64,000 nt of DNA from Prado023 sp963753075 (GCA_963753075.1 CAVWAR010000002.1:310001-374000), one strand, 5' to 3'. Positions 16,033-24,929 are shown, counted from the first letter of the stretch. A program made the numbers and translations. The notes: generated from the letters alone by a model not told the origin.

Positions 16033-17886
16033 CTACAGCCGTCCGACCCGGCCGTCGACCGACTCCTGGATCTGCCGCAGGGCACCTGCCTCCGCGGCCC
16101 GGTCCGGCACGCGCGCAACCACCACGCGCACTCCGCCTGCACTGACCGCGTAGGCCATGGCGGCGTCCAGGCCGGCCAGGTCCGTCACGGCCACCGCAGG
16201 CACGCCAGCTGCCTCGGCGACCACCACGAGATCCCGTCCCTGGGGCGTGCCGAACAGCCGCTCGAAGGACGCTGAGTGCTCCGGGCGGCCCTGCTCGAGC
16301 TGATGGAAGATCCCGCCGCCGTTGTTGTCGATCACGACGATCATGAGATCAGGTCGGGGCTCATCGGGACCCACCAGGAGACCGTTGTGGTCATGCAGGA
16401 AGGCCAGGTCACCGAGTAGCGCCGCCGCCGGGCCACCGCCCTCGGCCTGGTGCGCCAGCGCCGCCCCCCATGCGGTGGACACCAGCCCGTCGATCCCGTT
16501 GGCCCCACGGTTCCCGATCACCCGCAGGCCCTGGCGTCGCCCGGCGAAGGCCTCGACCTGCCGGACCGGCCACGATGCGGCGACCAGCAGCAACCCGTCC
16601 TCCGGGGCCCTGCCCCAGACCCGGGCCGCGACGGCTGATCCGGTGAGCGTGGCCTGCGCCCCCAGCTCCGCGGCGATCACGTCCGCCGCCGCGTCGTCAG
16701 CCGCCCGCCACCCGGCGAGCCAGGTGGGGTCCGGCGTCATCTCGGACGGCGGCAGCGGGATGCCTGCGAGCACCCGGTCGGCGCTGCGCAGCGGGTCGCA
16801 CACCTCGCGCCCGACGGTCGGCAGCTCGATTGCGATGTGCTGCCTGGATCGGCGCACCAGCTCCATCGTGGGACGGGAGAGGCCGAACTGCCCGACAGTG
16901 ACGATCAGGTCCGGCACGTGCGAATCGAGGAAGCCCACGCTTGCGAGCACCAGGACCCCGTGTCCGAGGGCGGTCGGCGCGCCGTGCAGGTTGGCCGACG
17001 GCTCACTGATGATCGGCCAACCGGCAGCCTCGGCCAGGGCCGCCAGCCACTGGTGCTGGCCCCGAAGGGAGGTGCTCGGCAGGTCGCCGACAAGGATGAC
17101 CCCCCGGGTCGGGACCTCGCCAAGTACCTCGCTCGCATCGTGATGATCACATCCGCGCAGGGGTGGCCGACGCGACCGCGGCGGGGACGTAATCGACGCC
17201 AGCCCGGGCGTCGACCCCTCCGCCGGCGCCGGGGCGGGCTCTCCGGCGGGTCCCCCGTCGGGGTCCACGGCCGGATCGTCGCCGGGATCGGGCACCAGCG
17301 GGAGCCGGAACCCGACGTTCAGGTGCACCGGGCCGGCATGCACCACCCCGGTGCCCGCCGACACCGCCTGCGCGCCGGGCCGGGTGCCGAGCGCCGCGGC
17401 CACCGCGGCCCCCGCCGACGCCTGAGCTGCCCGCTCGGGCGCGCCCGGGTCGTCCGGGTCGAACCGACCGTCGGCACCGAGGTCCGCGAAGAACCGCACC
17501 ATCCCGCCGAAGAACTGCACCTGGTCGATCGTCTGGGGGGAACCCACCCCACGGGACTCGACCGGCCTGTCCGCGGTCACGACCACGAGTGGCACCGCGC
17601 TGTAGGAGGCCTCGACGACCGCGGGTGCGAGGTTGGCCACGGCTGTCCCCGAGGTGCAGATCACCACGACGGGCCGGCCTGATCCCTTGGCCAGGCCAAG
17701 CGCCAGGAAGCCGGCGGACCGCTCATCGAGGCGCACATGCAGCCGGATGCGGCCGGCCCGATCCAGCCGCAGGACCTCGAAGGCCAGCGGGGCTGAGCGC
17801 GACCCCGGTGACAGCACGACGTCGCGGACCCCCTGGCGCACGAGCTCGGCCACCAGGGCGCGTGCCAACGAGGTCGCCGGATTCAT
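16033..17886 (-). CDS. menD: SEPHCHC synthase (2-succinyl-5-enolpyruvyl-6-hydroxy-3-cyclohexene-1-carboxylate synthase)
   Basis: Thiamine-diphosphate enzyme joining isochorismate and 2-oxoglutarate in menaquinone synthesis. VLSPGSRSAPLAF and the catalytic E55 (RLDERSAGF) open the protein. GDLAFLHDHNGLL with DNNGGGIF is the cofactor-binding segment. It has 617 aa against about 556 in E. coli. The extra length is mostly in a Pro/Gly/Asp-rich central linker at residues about 200-250. It reads in the same direction as menC and menB, with a 19-base gap to menC. Confidence 0.96.
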   Translation of the reverse strand: MNPATSLARALVAELVRQGVRDVVLSPGSRSAPLAFEVLRLDRAGRIRLHVRLDERSAGFLALGLAKGSGRPVVVICTSGTAVANLAPAVVEASYSAVPLVVVTADRPVESRGVGSPQTIDQVQFFGGMVRFFADLGADGRFDPDDPGAPERAAQASAGAAVAAALGTRPGAQAVSAGTGVVHAGPVHLNVGFRLPLVPDPGDDPAVDPDGGPAGEPAPAPAEGSTPGLASITSPPRSRRPPLRGCDHHDASEVLGEVPTRGVILVGDLPSTSLRGQHQWLAALAEAAGWPIISEPSANLHGAPTALGHGVLVLASVGFLDSHVPDLIVTVGQFGLSRPTMELVRRSRQHIAIELPTVGREVCDPLRSADRVLAGIPLPPSEMTPDPTWLAGWRAADDAAADVIAAELGAQATLTGSAVAARVWGRAPEDGLLLVAASWPVRQVEAFAGRRQGLRVIGNRGANGIDGLVSTAWGAALAHQAEGGGPAAALLGDLAFLHDHNGLLVGPDEPRPDLMIVVIDNNGGGIFHQLEQGRPEHSASFERLFGTPQGRDLVVVAEAAGVPAVAVTDLAGLDAAMAYAVSAGGVRVVVARVPDRAAEAGALRQIQESVDGRVGRL

Positions 17887-17905
17887 CGCGGGCGGGTCAC
17901 CTGCC

Positions 17906-19033
17906 CTAGATCACGCTGAGCAGGCGCGCACAGCGGTGCAGCCGCTCGCGCCACCACATCGTCTGCTCACCACCGAGGGCATCAGCGGCCCGACCGAGGG
18001 CCTGCTCGTCGGGCAGCCGGCGCGTCACGGCCATCTGCCCGTCGCGCGGGATGAGCGTCCCGGCGCTGACGTCGTCGCCGAGCAGCAGCCCGGTGCCGAG
18101 CCCGGCTGCGCCGGCCAGGTCCGGCACGGCGGCCGCCAGGGACAGTCCGGCGCACAGGCCGACGGAGGTGTTCATCTCCCCGGACACCACCACCGGCAAC
18201 CCGATCTCCTCGATCAGCGACAGCGCCCGGGCCACGCCACCAACGGGGGCGACCTTGACGATGAGCACGTCACCAGCCGAGCGCAGGGACGCAGCCAGGT
18301 TGTCGGCGTAGAGGTCGCGGGCCCGGCGCAGGCCCTCGTCCACGGCGATCCGCACGTCCACCTCGTCGTCGACCAGGCGGTAGCGCAGCTCGGCGAGCTC
18401 GGTCGTGGTGCGGCACGGTTGCTCGAAGTAGTCCAGGACGGAGCCGAACTCGGCGGCGAACATCCGGGCGGCCCGGCGGGCCTCGGCGACTGTCCACGCG
18501 CCGTTTGCGTCCAGCCGGATCAGCGGGTCGCGCACGCCGGCCTCGGACAGCGCCGCGCGCACGGTGGCGACCCGGGACAGGTCATCGGCCAGCGCCGCGC
18601 CCGGCTCGGCAACCTTGACCTTGAAGGTCGTGGCGCCGGTCCGCGCAACCGCGTCGGTGACGTACCCGGCGATGTCGTCGTGGTCGAGCGCCGGCACGAC
18701 CACGTTGACCGGCACGTGGCTGCGCACCGGCTCGGGCCACGTGCCCCACGCAGCCTCGACCGCAGCAGCCAGCCAGCGGGCGGCCTCCCAGTCGTCGTAC
18801 TCGGGGAACGGTGCCCACTCGCCCCACCCGGATGGCCCGAAGAACAGCAGGCCCTCACGATGCCGAACCCCGCGGAACTGCCGGTTGAGGGGCACCCGGA
18901 ACGGCACCGCCACAGCCGCCAGATCAGCCGGGCTCAGCTCAGGAGCCGCTTCGCCTGCCGAGCGGCGCTCGGGACCACGTGGCACGTCGGGTGTCGAGGC
19001 GGTCGTGGTCGCGGCGGCGGTGGGCTCGGTCAT
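17906..19033 (-). CDS. menC: o-Succinylbenzoate synthase
   Basis: Enolase-superfamily dehydratase forming o-succinylbenzoate from SHCHC. Metal and acid/base motifs are visible: TFKVKVAE (catalytic KxK), LDANGAW, YFEQPC, the DEG metal ligand, LIVKVAP (second lysine) and VVSGEMNTSVG. The start is the ATG at 19033, four bases after the menB stop, giving 375 aa. That is about 45 residues longer than typical actinobacterial OSBS. The extra N-terminus is Ala/Thr/Pro-rich and may be disordered, or translation may begin further in. Confidence 0.92.
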   Translation of the reverse strand: MTEPTAAATTTASTPDVPRGPERRSAGEAAPELSPADLAAVAVPFRVPLNRQFRGVRHREGLLFFGPSGWGEWAPFPEYDDWEAARWLAAAVEAAWGTWPEPVRSHVPVNVVVPALDHDDIAGYVTDAVARTGATTFKVKVAEPGAALADDLSRVATVRAALSEAGVRDPLIRLDANGAWTVAEARRAARMFAAEFGSVLDYFEQPCRTTTELAELRYRLVDDEVDVRIAVDEGLRRARDLYADNLAASLRSAGDVLIVKVAPVGGVARALSLIEEIGLPVVVSGEMNTSVGLCAGLSLAAAVPDLAGAAGLGTGLLLGDDVSAGTLIPRDGQMAVTRRLPDEQALGRAADALGGEQTMWWRERLHRCARLLSVI

Positions 19034-19037
19034 GGGC

Positions 19038-19961
19038 TCAGGGCCGCTTCGGGAACTTGGCGAAGTCCGGGGTGCGCTTGCCCGTGTAGGCATCACGGCC
19101 CTCCTGGGCCTCCTCGGTCATGTAGAAGAGCAGGGTTGCGTCCCCCGCCAGCTGCTGGATGCCGGCCAAGCCGTCGTCTGCCGCGTTGAGTGAGGCCTTG
19201 AGCATCCGCAGTGCCAGCGGGGACATCGTGAGCATCTCGCGGGCCCATGTCATGGTCTCCTCCTCGAGGTCAGCCAGCGGGACGACCTGGTTGACCAGTC
19301 CCCACTCGTAGGCCTGCTCGGCCCCGTACTGGCGGCAGAGGAACCAGACCTCACGAGCACGCTTCTGGCCGATCTGGGCGGCCAGGAGCCCGGATCCGTA
19401 GCCGCCGTCGAAGGAGCCGACCTTGGGCCCGGTCTGACCGTAGCGGGCGTTGTCCGCTGAGATCGTGAGGTCACAGCAGATGTGCAGGACGTGGCCACCA
19501 CCCATGGCGTAGCCCGCGACCATGGCCACCACGGGCTTGGGCAGGCGACGGATCTGGACCTGCAGGTCCAGCACGTTGAGCCGACCGATCCCCTTGTTCG
19601 CGACGTCGTCATCGCCGATGTACCCGTCGTTGCCGCGGATCCGCTGGTCGCCGCCGGAGCAGAACGCCCAGTCGCCCCGGCCGGTCAGGATGATGACCCC
19701 GACGCGGTCGTCGTCGCGCGCGAGGTTGAACGCGTGCTGCAGCTCGAACAGCGTCTGCGGCCTGAACGCGTTGCGCACCTCGGGCCGATTGATGGTGATC
19801 TTCGCCACGCCATCCCCGGACAGCTCGTACACGATGTCCGTCCACTCACCGACCGACTCCCACTGCGCGGCCGGACGGACCGTCGAGACGGCAGGGTCGG
19901 AGTGGGCCGGGCTGTCCGGGGAGACAACGGGGATCGACGGGAAACGGTCACGAGTGTCCAC
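19038..19961 (-). CDS. menB: 1,4-Dihydroxy-2-naphthoyl-CoA synthase
   Basis: Crotonase-fold enzyme closing the naphthoquinone ring. Visible motifs are NRPEVRNAFRP, FCSGGDQRIRG (oxyanion-hole region), GYAMGGGHVLH, TGPKVGSFDGGYGS and the C-terminal FYMTEEAQEGRDAY. The chosen start is the GTG at 19961 (307 aa, comparable to 314 in M. tuberculosis). The frame continues upstream but overlaps the divergent regulator. A TACCCT hexamer seven bases before the GTG suggests a leaderless transcript. Confidence 0.95.
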   Translation of the reverse strand: MDTRDRFPSIPVVSPDSPAHSDPAVSTVRPAAQWESVGEWTDIVYELSGDGVAKITINRPEVRNAFRPQTLFELQHAFNLARDDDRVGVIILTGRGDWAFCSGGDQRIRGNDGYIGDDDVANKGIGRLNVLDLQVQIRRLPKPVVAMVAGYAMGGGHVLHICCDLTISADNARYGQTGPKVGSFDGGYGSGLLAAQIGQKRAREVWFLCRQYGAEQAYEWGLVNQVVPLADLEEETMTWAREMLTMSPLALRMLKASLNAADDGLAGIQQLAGDATLLFYMTEEAQEGRDAYTGKRTPDFAKFPKRP

Positions 19962-19974
19962 GATGGACAGGGTA
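19962..19974 (-). promoter_or_regulatory. Possible leaderless promoter of menB
   Basis: On the minus strand TACCCT (19974-19969) precedes the menB GTG by seven bases. This matches the TANNNT -10 pattern with transcription starting at or next to the first codon. No Shine-Dalgarno-like sequence lies between. Confidence 0.55.
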
Positions 19975-20072
19975 GGGCACGCTCCGACGCCGGGCTGCGA
20001 AACACTCCACGTCGTCCGTCGATGGGCGCCGCGTGGATTCCCTCCGCTGGCCCCGCACGAGACAATGAGCAC

Positions 20073-20684
20073 ATGAGCACCGCTCCGGCCTCCCCTGCGC
20101 GCCGCCGGGGTCCACGCTCGGGCGGCGAGGACACACGGGCGCAGATCCTGGTCGCCGCGCGCGAGGAGTTCGCCGATCGGGGGTACAACGGGGCGACGGT
20201 TCGCTCGATCGGGTCCCGAGCAGGTGTCGACGCTGCCATGATCAACCACTACTTCGGCGGCAAGGCCGGCCTGTTCCAGGAGGTCGTCCATATCCCCTTC
20301 GACCCCACCGCCGGGCTCCCGGACGTCCTCGCCGGGCCGCGCGCCGGCCTCGGCCGGCGGCTGGCCCACTACGTGCTCGGCGTCTGGGAGCAGCCGGACT
20401 TCCGGGAGCCCGTCCTGGCCGTCCTGCGCTCGACCGGCGACGACCCCAACGGCCCGCTGCTTCGCGAGTACGCGCTGGCCCGGGTGATGCCGGCAATCCG
20501 CGAGGTCACGCGTGGACCCGACCCGACCCGACAGGTGACGCTGGTGATGACCCACCTGTTGGGGATCGTGCTCGGGCGGCATGCCCTTGAGATGCCACCG
20601 TTGGCCGCTGCGAGCCTCGATGAGTTGGCCGACGATGTGGGCCCGGCCGTCCAGCGATATCTTGACGGGACCAACCGCGACTGA
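20073..20684 (+). CDS. TetR-family transcriptional regulator
   Basis: DNA-binding repressor of 203 aa. The N-terminal helix-turn-helix domain spans residues about 20-70 (TRAQILVAAREEFADRGYNG, TVRSIGSRAGVDAAMINHYFGGKAGLF); the C-terminal ligand domain is alpha-helical. The start is the ATG at 20073, with GACAAT six bases before it as a possible leaderless -10. It is convergent with the ABC exporter operon, whose promoter carries a TetR-type palindrome at 23589-23602. E. coli CecR (YbiH) controls a comparable multi-ATPase ABC-2 exporter, so this regulator probably controls those genes. The ligand is unknown. Confidence 0.9.
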   Translation: MSTAPASPARRRGPRSGGEDTRAQILVAAREEFADRGYNGATVRSIGSRAGVDAAMINHYFGGKAGLFQEVVHIPFDPTAGLPDVLAGPRAGLGRRLAHYVLGVWEQPDFREPVLAVLRSTGDDPNGPLLREYALARVMPAIREVTRGPDPTRQVTLVMTHLLGIVLGRHALEMPPLAAASLDELADDVGPAVQRYLDGTNRD

Positions 20685-20705
20685 CCCGCGCAGTCGCCCC
20701 GCCAC

Positions 20706-21596
20706 TCAGGACGCCGGCGCGACCAACTGACCGGCCAGCACCGTCATCCGCTCCTCGATCGTGGCCGGCACGGCACGCACCTCGGCGGGGATCTCGGCGG
20801 CGGCAAGCGCCTGCTCGACCTGGGCTGCAGGGACATCGGCCACTCGGACGTCGGTGCCCGCCAGCGTCACCGGCAGGCCCGCCCGGCTCAGGGCATCGAA
20901 CGTGCGCGCCCACTCGGCGGTCGCCACCTGGACGGCCGTCGTGTTGCCGACGATCTCCGCCTCACTGCCCTGCGCCACCAGACGCCCGCCGGCCATGAGC
21001 AGCAGCCGGTCGCACTGCTGCGCCTCCTGCATGTAGTGGGTGGTCACCAGCACGCCCACCCCGGAGTCTGCCCGCTCATGGATCGTCTCCCAGAGCGCAT
21101 TGCGCGTCAGGGCGCCCACGCCCGACGTCGGCTCGTCGAGGATGACCAACTCGGGCCTGTGCAGCAGGGCGCAGGCGAACGCCAGCTCCCGCTGGCTGCC
21201 CAGCGAGATCTCACCCACCAGCTGGTCCCCCACGGTGTCCAGCGACTCGGGGAGCTCCGGCTTCGCGCCGCCGTAGACCGCCGCGACGAACTGCAGGTTC
21301 TCCAGCACGCTCATGTCCGCGTACAGCCCCAGGCCCTGCGCGACGTAGCCGATCCGCTGGCGCACCGCCCGGTCCGGGTAGCGCCCGAGGAGCAGGGCAG
21401 TGCCCGAGGCCGGGGCCACCAGGCCCAGGGCGATCCGGATCGCGGTGGTCTTCCCGGCACCGTTGGCCCCCAGCAGGCCGACGACCTCACCCGGGGCGAC
21501 GGAGAACGAGACATCGTCGACCGCCACGAAGGCCCCGAAGGCCTTCGTCAGGTGCGCCGCCTGAAGCAGTGGTCCACGTGCGGTCGGGGCGCTCAT
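20706..21596 (-). CDS. ABC transporter ATP-binding protein (ABC-2 exporter, first of two)
   Basis: Nucleotide-binding subunit of 296 aa. Walker A is GANGAGKTT, Walker B is LVILDEPTSGV and the switch histidine is in VTTHYMQEA. The signature is ISLGSQRELAFA rather than LSGGQ, a clear departure. D-loop residues are also altered (SGVGAL for SGLDP), so this half may be the less active site of an asymmetric pair. Its start overlaps the stop of the second ATPase (ATGA). With that gene and the permease it resembles YbhF-type dual ATPases split into two proteins. Confidence 0.92.
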   Translation of the reverse strand: MSAPTARGPLLQAAHLTKAFGAFVAVDDVSFSVAPGEVVGLLGANGAGKTTAIRIALGLVAPASGTALLLGRYPDRAVRQRIGYVAQGLGLYADMSVLENLQFVAAVYGGAKPELPESLDTVGDQLVGEISLGSQRELAFACALLHRPELVILDEPTSGVGALTRNALWETIHERADSGVGVLVTTHYMQEAQQCDRLLLMAGGRLVAQGSEAEIVGNTTAVQVATAEWARTFDALSRAGLPVTLAGTDVRVADVPAAQVEQALAAAEIPAEVRAVPATIEERMTVLAGQLVAPAS

Positions 21597-22480
21597 GACG
21601 CGCCCCCGGCACCGTGCGCGGCAATCAGCTCGCCGGCGATGACGACGTCCTCAAGCCCGGGATCGACGACGCGCTGACCGGCGGGTGGCAGCCCCGGGGC
21701 ACCATCGGACCCTCCGAGCCCGTCGGGCCAGTACTCGCGGTAGACCGGACCCCGACGCCACGCCCACTGCGTGCGCTGCGGACGTTCGCCCTCGGTGAGC
21801 ACGCCCCTCAGGCCCGCCACCACCTGGGCGGGCGGACCAGCCACCAGGGCGTGGCCCTGGTCGAGGACCAGCACCTGGCCGGCCCGCTCCGCCTCATCCA
21901 CGTAGGTGCTGCTCATCACGACCGTGGTGCCGGCAGCAGCCGCGTGGGCGGCCAGTCGCCACAGCTCCACCCGGCTGACGGGGTCCACCCCGGTGGTCGG
22001 CTCGTCGAGGACCAGCAGCACCGGGTCGTGGACCATCGCCATCACCACTCCGAGCTTGCGGCGCATGCCCCCCGACAGCTGGCCCGCCGGCCGGTCGCGG
22101 AAGGCGTCGAGGTCTGCTGCGACGAGCAGCTCGTCAGCCCGGCGCGCCAGCCTCTCGCTCGGCACACCGTACGACCCCCCGACGAAATCGATGTTCTGCT
22201 GCACCGTGAGACCCGCCCAACAGCCCACGGTCGCCGGCAGGTAGCCGATGCTGGCGAGGTCAGGCACCTCGATGGTTCCCGAGGCCAGCGGCACGCGGCC
22301 GACCAGCAGGCGCAGGAGCGTGGTCTTGCCCGCACCGTCGCCACCGACGATGGCCGTCATCGCGCCGGGGGCTGCATCCAAACTGACGCCGTCCAGGGCC
22401 ACCTTCCCGTCGTAGTCGACCACGGCGTGGACCACCCTGACGCGCGGGGCGCCACGGCTCGCGCCGAGTGGGGCACTCAC
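21593..22480 (-). CDS. ABC transporter ATP-binding protein (ABC-2 exporter, second of two)
   Basis: Nucleotide-binding subunit of 295 aa with Walker A GGDGAGKTT, a canonical signature QLSGGMRRKLGV, Walker B LLVLDEPTTGVDP and a D-loop. The switch position reads MSSTYVDEAERA, with Thr-Tyr where His is usual. So each ATPase of this pair carries different degenerate positions, which fits a heterodimer with one strong and one weak catalytic site. Start and stop overlap the neighbouring genes as ATGA. Confidence 0.92.
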   Translation of the reverse strand: MSAPLGASRGAPRVRVVHAVVDYDGKVALDGVSLDAAPGAMTAIVGGDGAGKTTLLRLLVGRVPLASGTIEVPDLASIGYLPATVGCWAGLTVQQNIDFVGGSYGVPSERLARRADELLVAADLDAFRDRPAGQLSGGMRRKLGVVMAMVHDPVLLVLDEPTTGVDPVSRVELWRLAAHAAAAGTTVVMSSTYVDEAERAGQVLVLDQGHALVAGPPAQVVAGLRGVLTEGERPQRTQWAWRRGPVYREYWPDGLGGSDGAPGLPPAGQRVVDPGLEDVVIAGELIAAHGAGGAS

Positions 22481-23556
22481 GGGCGGGCACCCTCGATCGG
22501 GGCGTCAGCCGACGCATCACCGTCGAGGGCTGGCGCACCGTGGTGCTTGTGACCCGGGGCGAGGTCACGGCGGAACCTCATGACGGCTCCGGTGAACACC
22601 ACCACGGCCATCACGGTCAGGGCCGCGAACGGCAGCAGCAGGGAGCTCAGCGGCGCACCACGGATCATGACGCCCTGGCTGATCATCGTGAAGTAGGTCA
22701 GCGGCAGCAGGTAGGAGATCCAGCGCACCCCCCAGGGGATGGCAACGAGCGGGAAGATCATCCCCGAGAGCAGGATCTGCGGAAGCAGGAAGAAGAAGGC
22801 CGTCTGGATCGCCTGGCCGGCATTCTGGGAGATCGTGGAGATGAAGATCCCGAGCCCAAGGACGACGAAGAGGAACAGGGCTGCCCCCAGCGCGAAGACC
22901 GCCGGGCTGCCGTTGAACGGCACGTCGAACAGCAGGATCCCCAGCACCGTGACAACGAGCATGTCGATCGAGGCCAGGACGAAGTACGGCGTGATCTTGC
23001 CCAGGATCACCGAGCTGGGTTTGATGGGCATCACCGCCAGCTGCTCGAGGGTCCCGGTCTCGCGCTCGCGGACCATCCCGATGCTGGTGACGATCGTCCC
23101 GATGAAGGTCAGGATCAGACCGATGATGGCGGGGATCATCACCCACGAGGTGATCAGCTCGGGGTTGAACAGGATCTCGGTCTTGACCTGGTCGCCCATC
23201 CTGTTGAGCACCGATACGGCAGCCTGCGCCGCGAACAGGTTGGACCCATCCACCAGTGCGGTGGGGGGCTGGGTCTCGGTCACGAAGGCGACGTCGACCG
23301 TGTTGTCCACGACGAGCGTCTCCGCCGAGGCCTCGTCGCCGGATTCATCCACCTCGGTGACCACGAACAGGTCGGGGAGCTGGTCGGCGACCTGCTGGGC
23401 CTGCGGGCCGACCACGGCCGTGTCGACGCTGGTGATGGTGAAGTTGGCGGCGTAGCCGAACACGACCAGCAGCAGCAGCGGCATCCCGATCAGCATGCCA
23501 ACCGTGCGGCGATCTCGACGCAGTTCGCGGAACTCCTTGAGGATCATGGCGCGCAT
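22477..23556 (-). CDS. ABC-2 type transporter permease
   Basis: Membrane subunit of an exporter, 359 aa from the ATG at 23556 (RAMILKEFRELRRDRRT is the typical opening). One hydrophobic segment at about 22-42 is followed by a roughly 110-residue extracytoplasmic domain, then five or more segments from residue about 135 onward. This is the ABC-2 (YhhJ/YbhS) layout. The only permease in the operon, it probably forms a homodimer. The substrate is unknown; drugs, peptides or lipids are usual for the family. It is the first gene of the operon. Confidence 0.92.
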   Translation of the reverse strand: MRAMILKEFRELRRDRRTVGMLIGMPLLLLVVFGYAANFTITSVDTAVVGPQAQQVADQLPDLFVVTEVDESGDEASAETLVVDNTVDVAFVTETQPPTALVDGSNLFAAQAAVSVLNRMGDQVKTEILFNPELITSWVMIPAIIGLILTFIGTIVTSIGMVRERETGTLEQLAVMPIKPSSVILGKITPYFVLASIDMLVVTVLGILLFDVPFNGSPAVFALGAALFLFVVLGLGIFISTISQNAGQAIQTAFFFLLPQILLSGMIFPLVAIPWGVRWISYLLPLTYFTMISQGVMIRGAPLSSLLLPFAALTVMAVVVFTGAVMRFRRDLAPGHKHHGAPALDGDASADAPIEGARP

Positions 23557-23602
23557 GGCAGGGACCCTACGCCGCACGGTCCAGCAAATCAACGCCCGTT
23601 GA
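23557..23602 (-). promoter_or_regulatory. Promoter and TetR-type operator of the ABC exporter operon
   Basis: On the minus strand TTGATT (23592-23587) and TAGGGT (23569-23564) are 17 bases apart, a good -35/-10 pair. The ATG follows the -10 by seven bases, so the message would be leaderless. The palindrome TCAACG-CC-CGTTGA (23589-23602) overlaps the -35, as expected for repressor control. The adjacent TetR gene is the obvious candidate repressor. Confidence 0.75.
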
Positions 23603-23643
23603 AATGTTCCCTGCGCGCGTCGGACGGGGCCCTCGCTGGGCTG

Positions 23644-24162
23644 CTAGCTGCGGCGGTACGTGCGGTTCACGAAGCCGCTGGGCCACGACCGGACGTCGAC
23701 CAGTTCCATCGGCGCCGACGCTGCGATCGGGTGGAACAGCGGGCGGCCGGCTCCCAGCAGGATGGGCGCGGTGGTCAGGAGCATGTCGTCGATGAGGCCC
23801 GCTGCGAGGAAGGCGCTGATCAGCGCTCCCCCGTCGACGTAGACCCGGCCAAGCCCAGCGGCGTCCCAGCGCGTGAGGGCTTCGCGTGGGGACATCGCCC
23901 AGAACGTGACTCCCGGGCGCGGCGGCGGCGGGTTGTGCGTGAAGACATAGACCTCCCGGTCCCCGAAGGGCAGCGGGTCGAGGTGGGAGATGTGGTCATA
24001 GGTGCCACGCCCCATGGCGAGGGCGTCCACGGTCTCGATGAAGGTCTCGTACCCGTAGTCCTCGTCCGGTCGGGCGGCGCCCTCCAGCCAGTCCAGCGAC
24101 CCGCCCTCGTCAGCGATGAAGCCGTCGATGCTGGTGGCGATGAACACGGACAGCTGGGTCAC
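23644..24162 (-). CDS. RibD C-terminal / dihydrofolate-reductase-fold protein
   Basis: NADPH-binding fold related to the C-terminal domain of RibD and to YyaP/YwjB-type proteins, 172 aa. Characteristic segments are SIDGFIADEGGSLDWL, ALAMGRGTYD and YVDGGALISAFLAAGLIDDM, followed by PILLGAGRPLF. The physiological substrate of these stand-alone proteins is unknown, and it should not be read as a folate or riboflavin enzyme. It lies 12 bases after rfbC and may be co-transcribed with it. Confidence 0.85.
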   Translation of the reverse strand: MTQLSVFIATSIDGFIADEGGSLDWLEGAARPDEDYGYETFIETVDALAMGRGTYDHISHLDPLPFGDREVYVFTHNPPPPRPGVTFWAMSPREALTRWDAAGLGRVYVDGGALISAFLAAGLIDDMLLTTAPILLGAGRPLFHPIAASAPMELVDVRSWPSGFVNRTYRRS

Positions 24163-24174
24163 GGTGCCTCCCGA

Positions 24175-24777
24175 CTACTTCGCGAGTCCAGTTCGGTAGG
24201 ACAGGCACGTGGCGAGGTCGGGCAACATGCCGTCGCCCTGGGCCTGCGCCAGGGTCGGTGCGGTCGCGTCCTTGGCCGACAGGGTCAGCTGGGATGGGTC
24301 CAGCCCCCAGTCGATGCTGAGCGTGGGGTCCAGCGGGTGGACCGCATGCTCACGTTCCACCGAGTAGCCCTCGCTGCACATGTAGACGACCGTTGAGCCG
24401 TCTTGCAGGGAGCAGAAGCCGTGTCCGAGTCCCTCGGACAGGTACACCGCCCGACGGTCGACATCGTCGAGGAGGACCGGGGTCCACGCGCCGAACGTGG
24501 GTGACCCAACCCGAAGGTCCACGACGACGTCGAGCACCGAGCCACTCACGCAGGTCACGTACTTGGCCTGGCCGGGCGGCACGTCGGCGTAGTGGATCCC
24601 ACGCACGGCACCCTTGGCCGATATCGAGCAGTTGGCCTGGGCAAGGTCGAGCGGGTGGCCGACCACACCGGAGAACGTCGGCTCCTTGAACCACTCGAGG
24701 AAGGACCCCCGGGTGTCGGCGTGGATCGTGGGCGTCATGACCCATGCACCCTCGATGTCCAGGGGGGTGAGGTCCAT
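24175..24777 (-). CDS. rfbC: dTDP-4-dehydrorhamnose 3,5-epimerase family protein
   Basis: Cupin-fold epimerase of 200 aa acting on dTDP-4-keto-6-deoxyglucose on the route to dTDP-L-rhamnose. The opening DTRGSFLEWF, the catalytic base H62 (RGIHYAD) and K72 (GQAKYV) are present, with VYLSEGLGHGFCSLQDGSTVVYMCSEG following. The partner genes rfbA, rfbB and rfbD are absent from the neighbourhood, so it may act with a distant locus or on another dTDP-sugar. It is divergent from menE. Confidence 0.9.
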   Translation of the reverse strand: MDLTPLDIEGAWVMTPTIHADTRGSFLEWFKEPTFSGVVGHPLDLAQANCSISAKGAVRGIHYADVPPGQAKYVTCVSGSVLDVVVDLRVGSPTFGAWTPVLLDDVDRRAVYLSEGLGHGFCSLQDGSTVVYMCSEGYSVEREHAVHPLDPTLSIDWGLDPSQLTLSAKDATAPTLAQAQGDGMLPDLATCLSYRTGLAK

Positions 24778-24913
24778 CCGGGCAGGCTATACCGAGCCGG
24801 CACCGGCAGAGCAGGCCGACCTCCGGGCTGACGGATGAATGCGCAGAGCCGCCCCGGGTCGATCCCCCTGCGAACACCTGCGGGTGCGAGGTGTGCGGTG
24901 GGCCGAACCGCCC

Positions 24914-24929
24914 TACCCTGTGACCGCCA
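24914..24929 (+). promoter_or_regulatory. Probable promoter of menE with near-absent leader
   Basis: TACCCT (24914-24919) precedes the menE ATG by nine bases, so the leader would be only one or two bases. A GTG immediately after the hexamer is in frame three codons before the ATG and is an alternative start. Confidence 0.45.
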
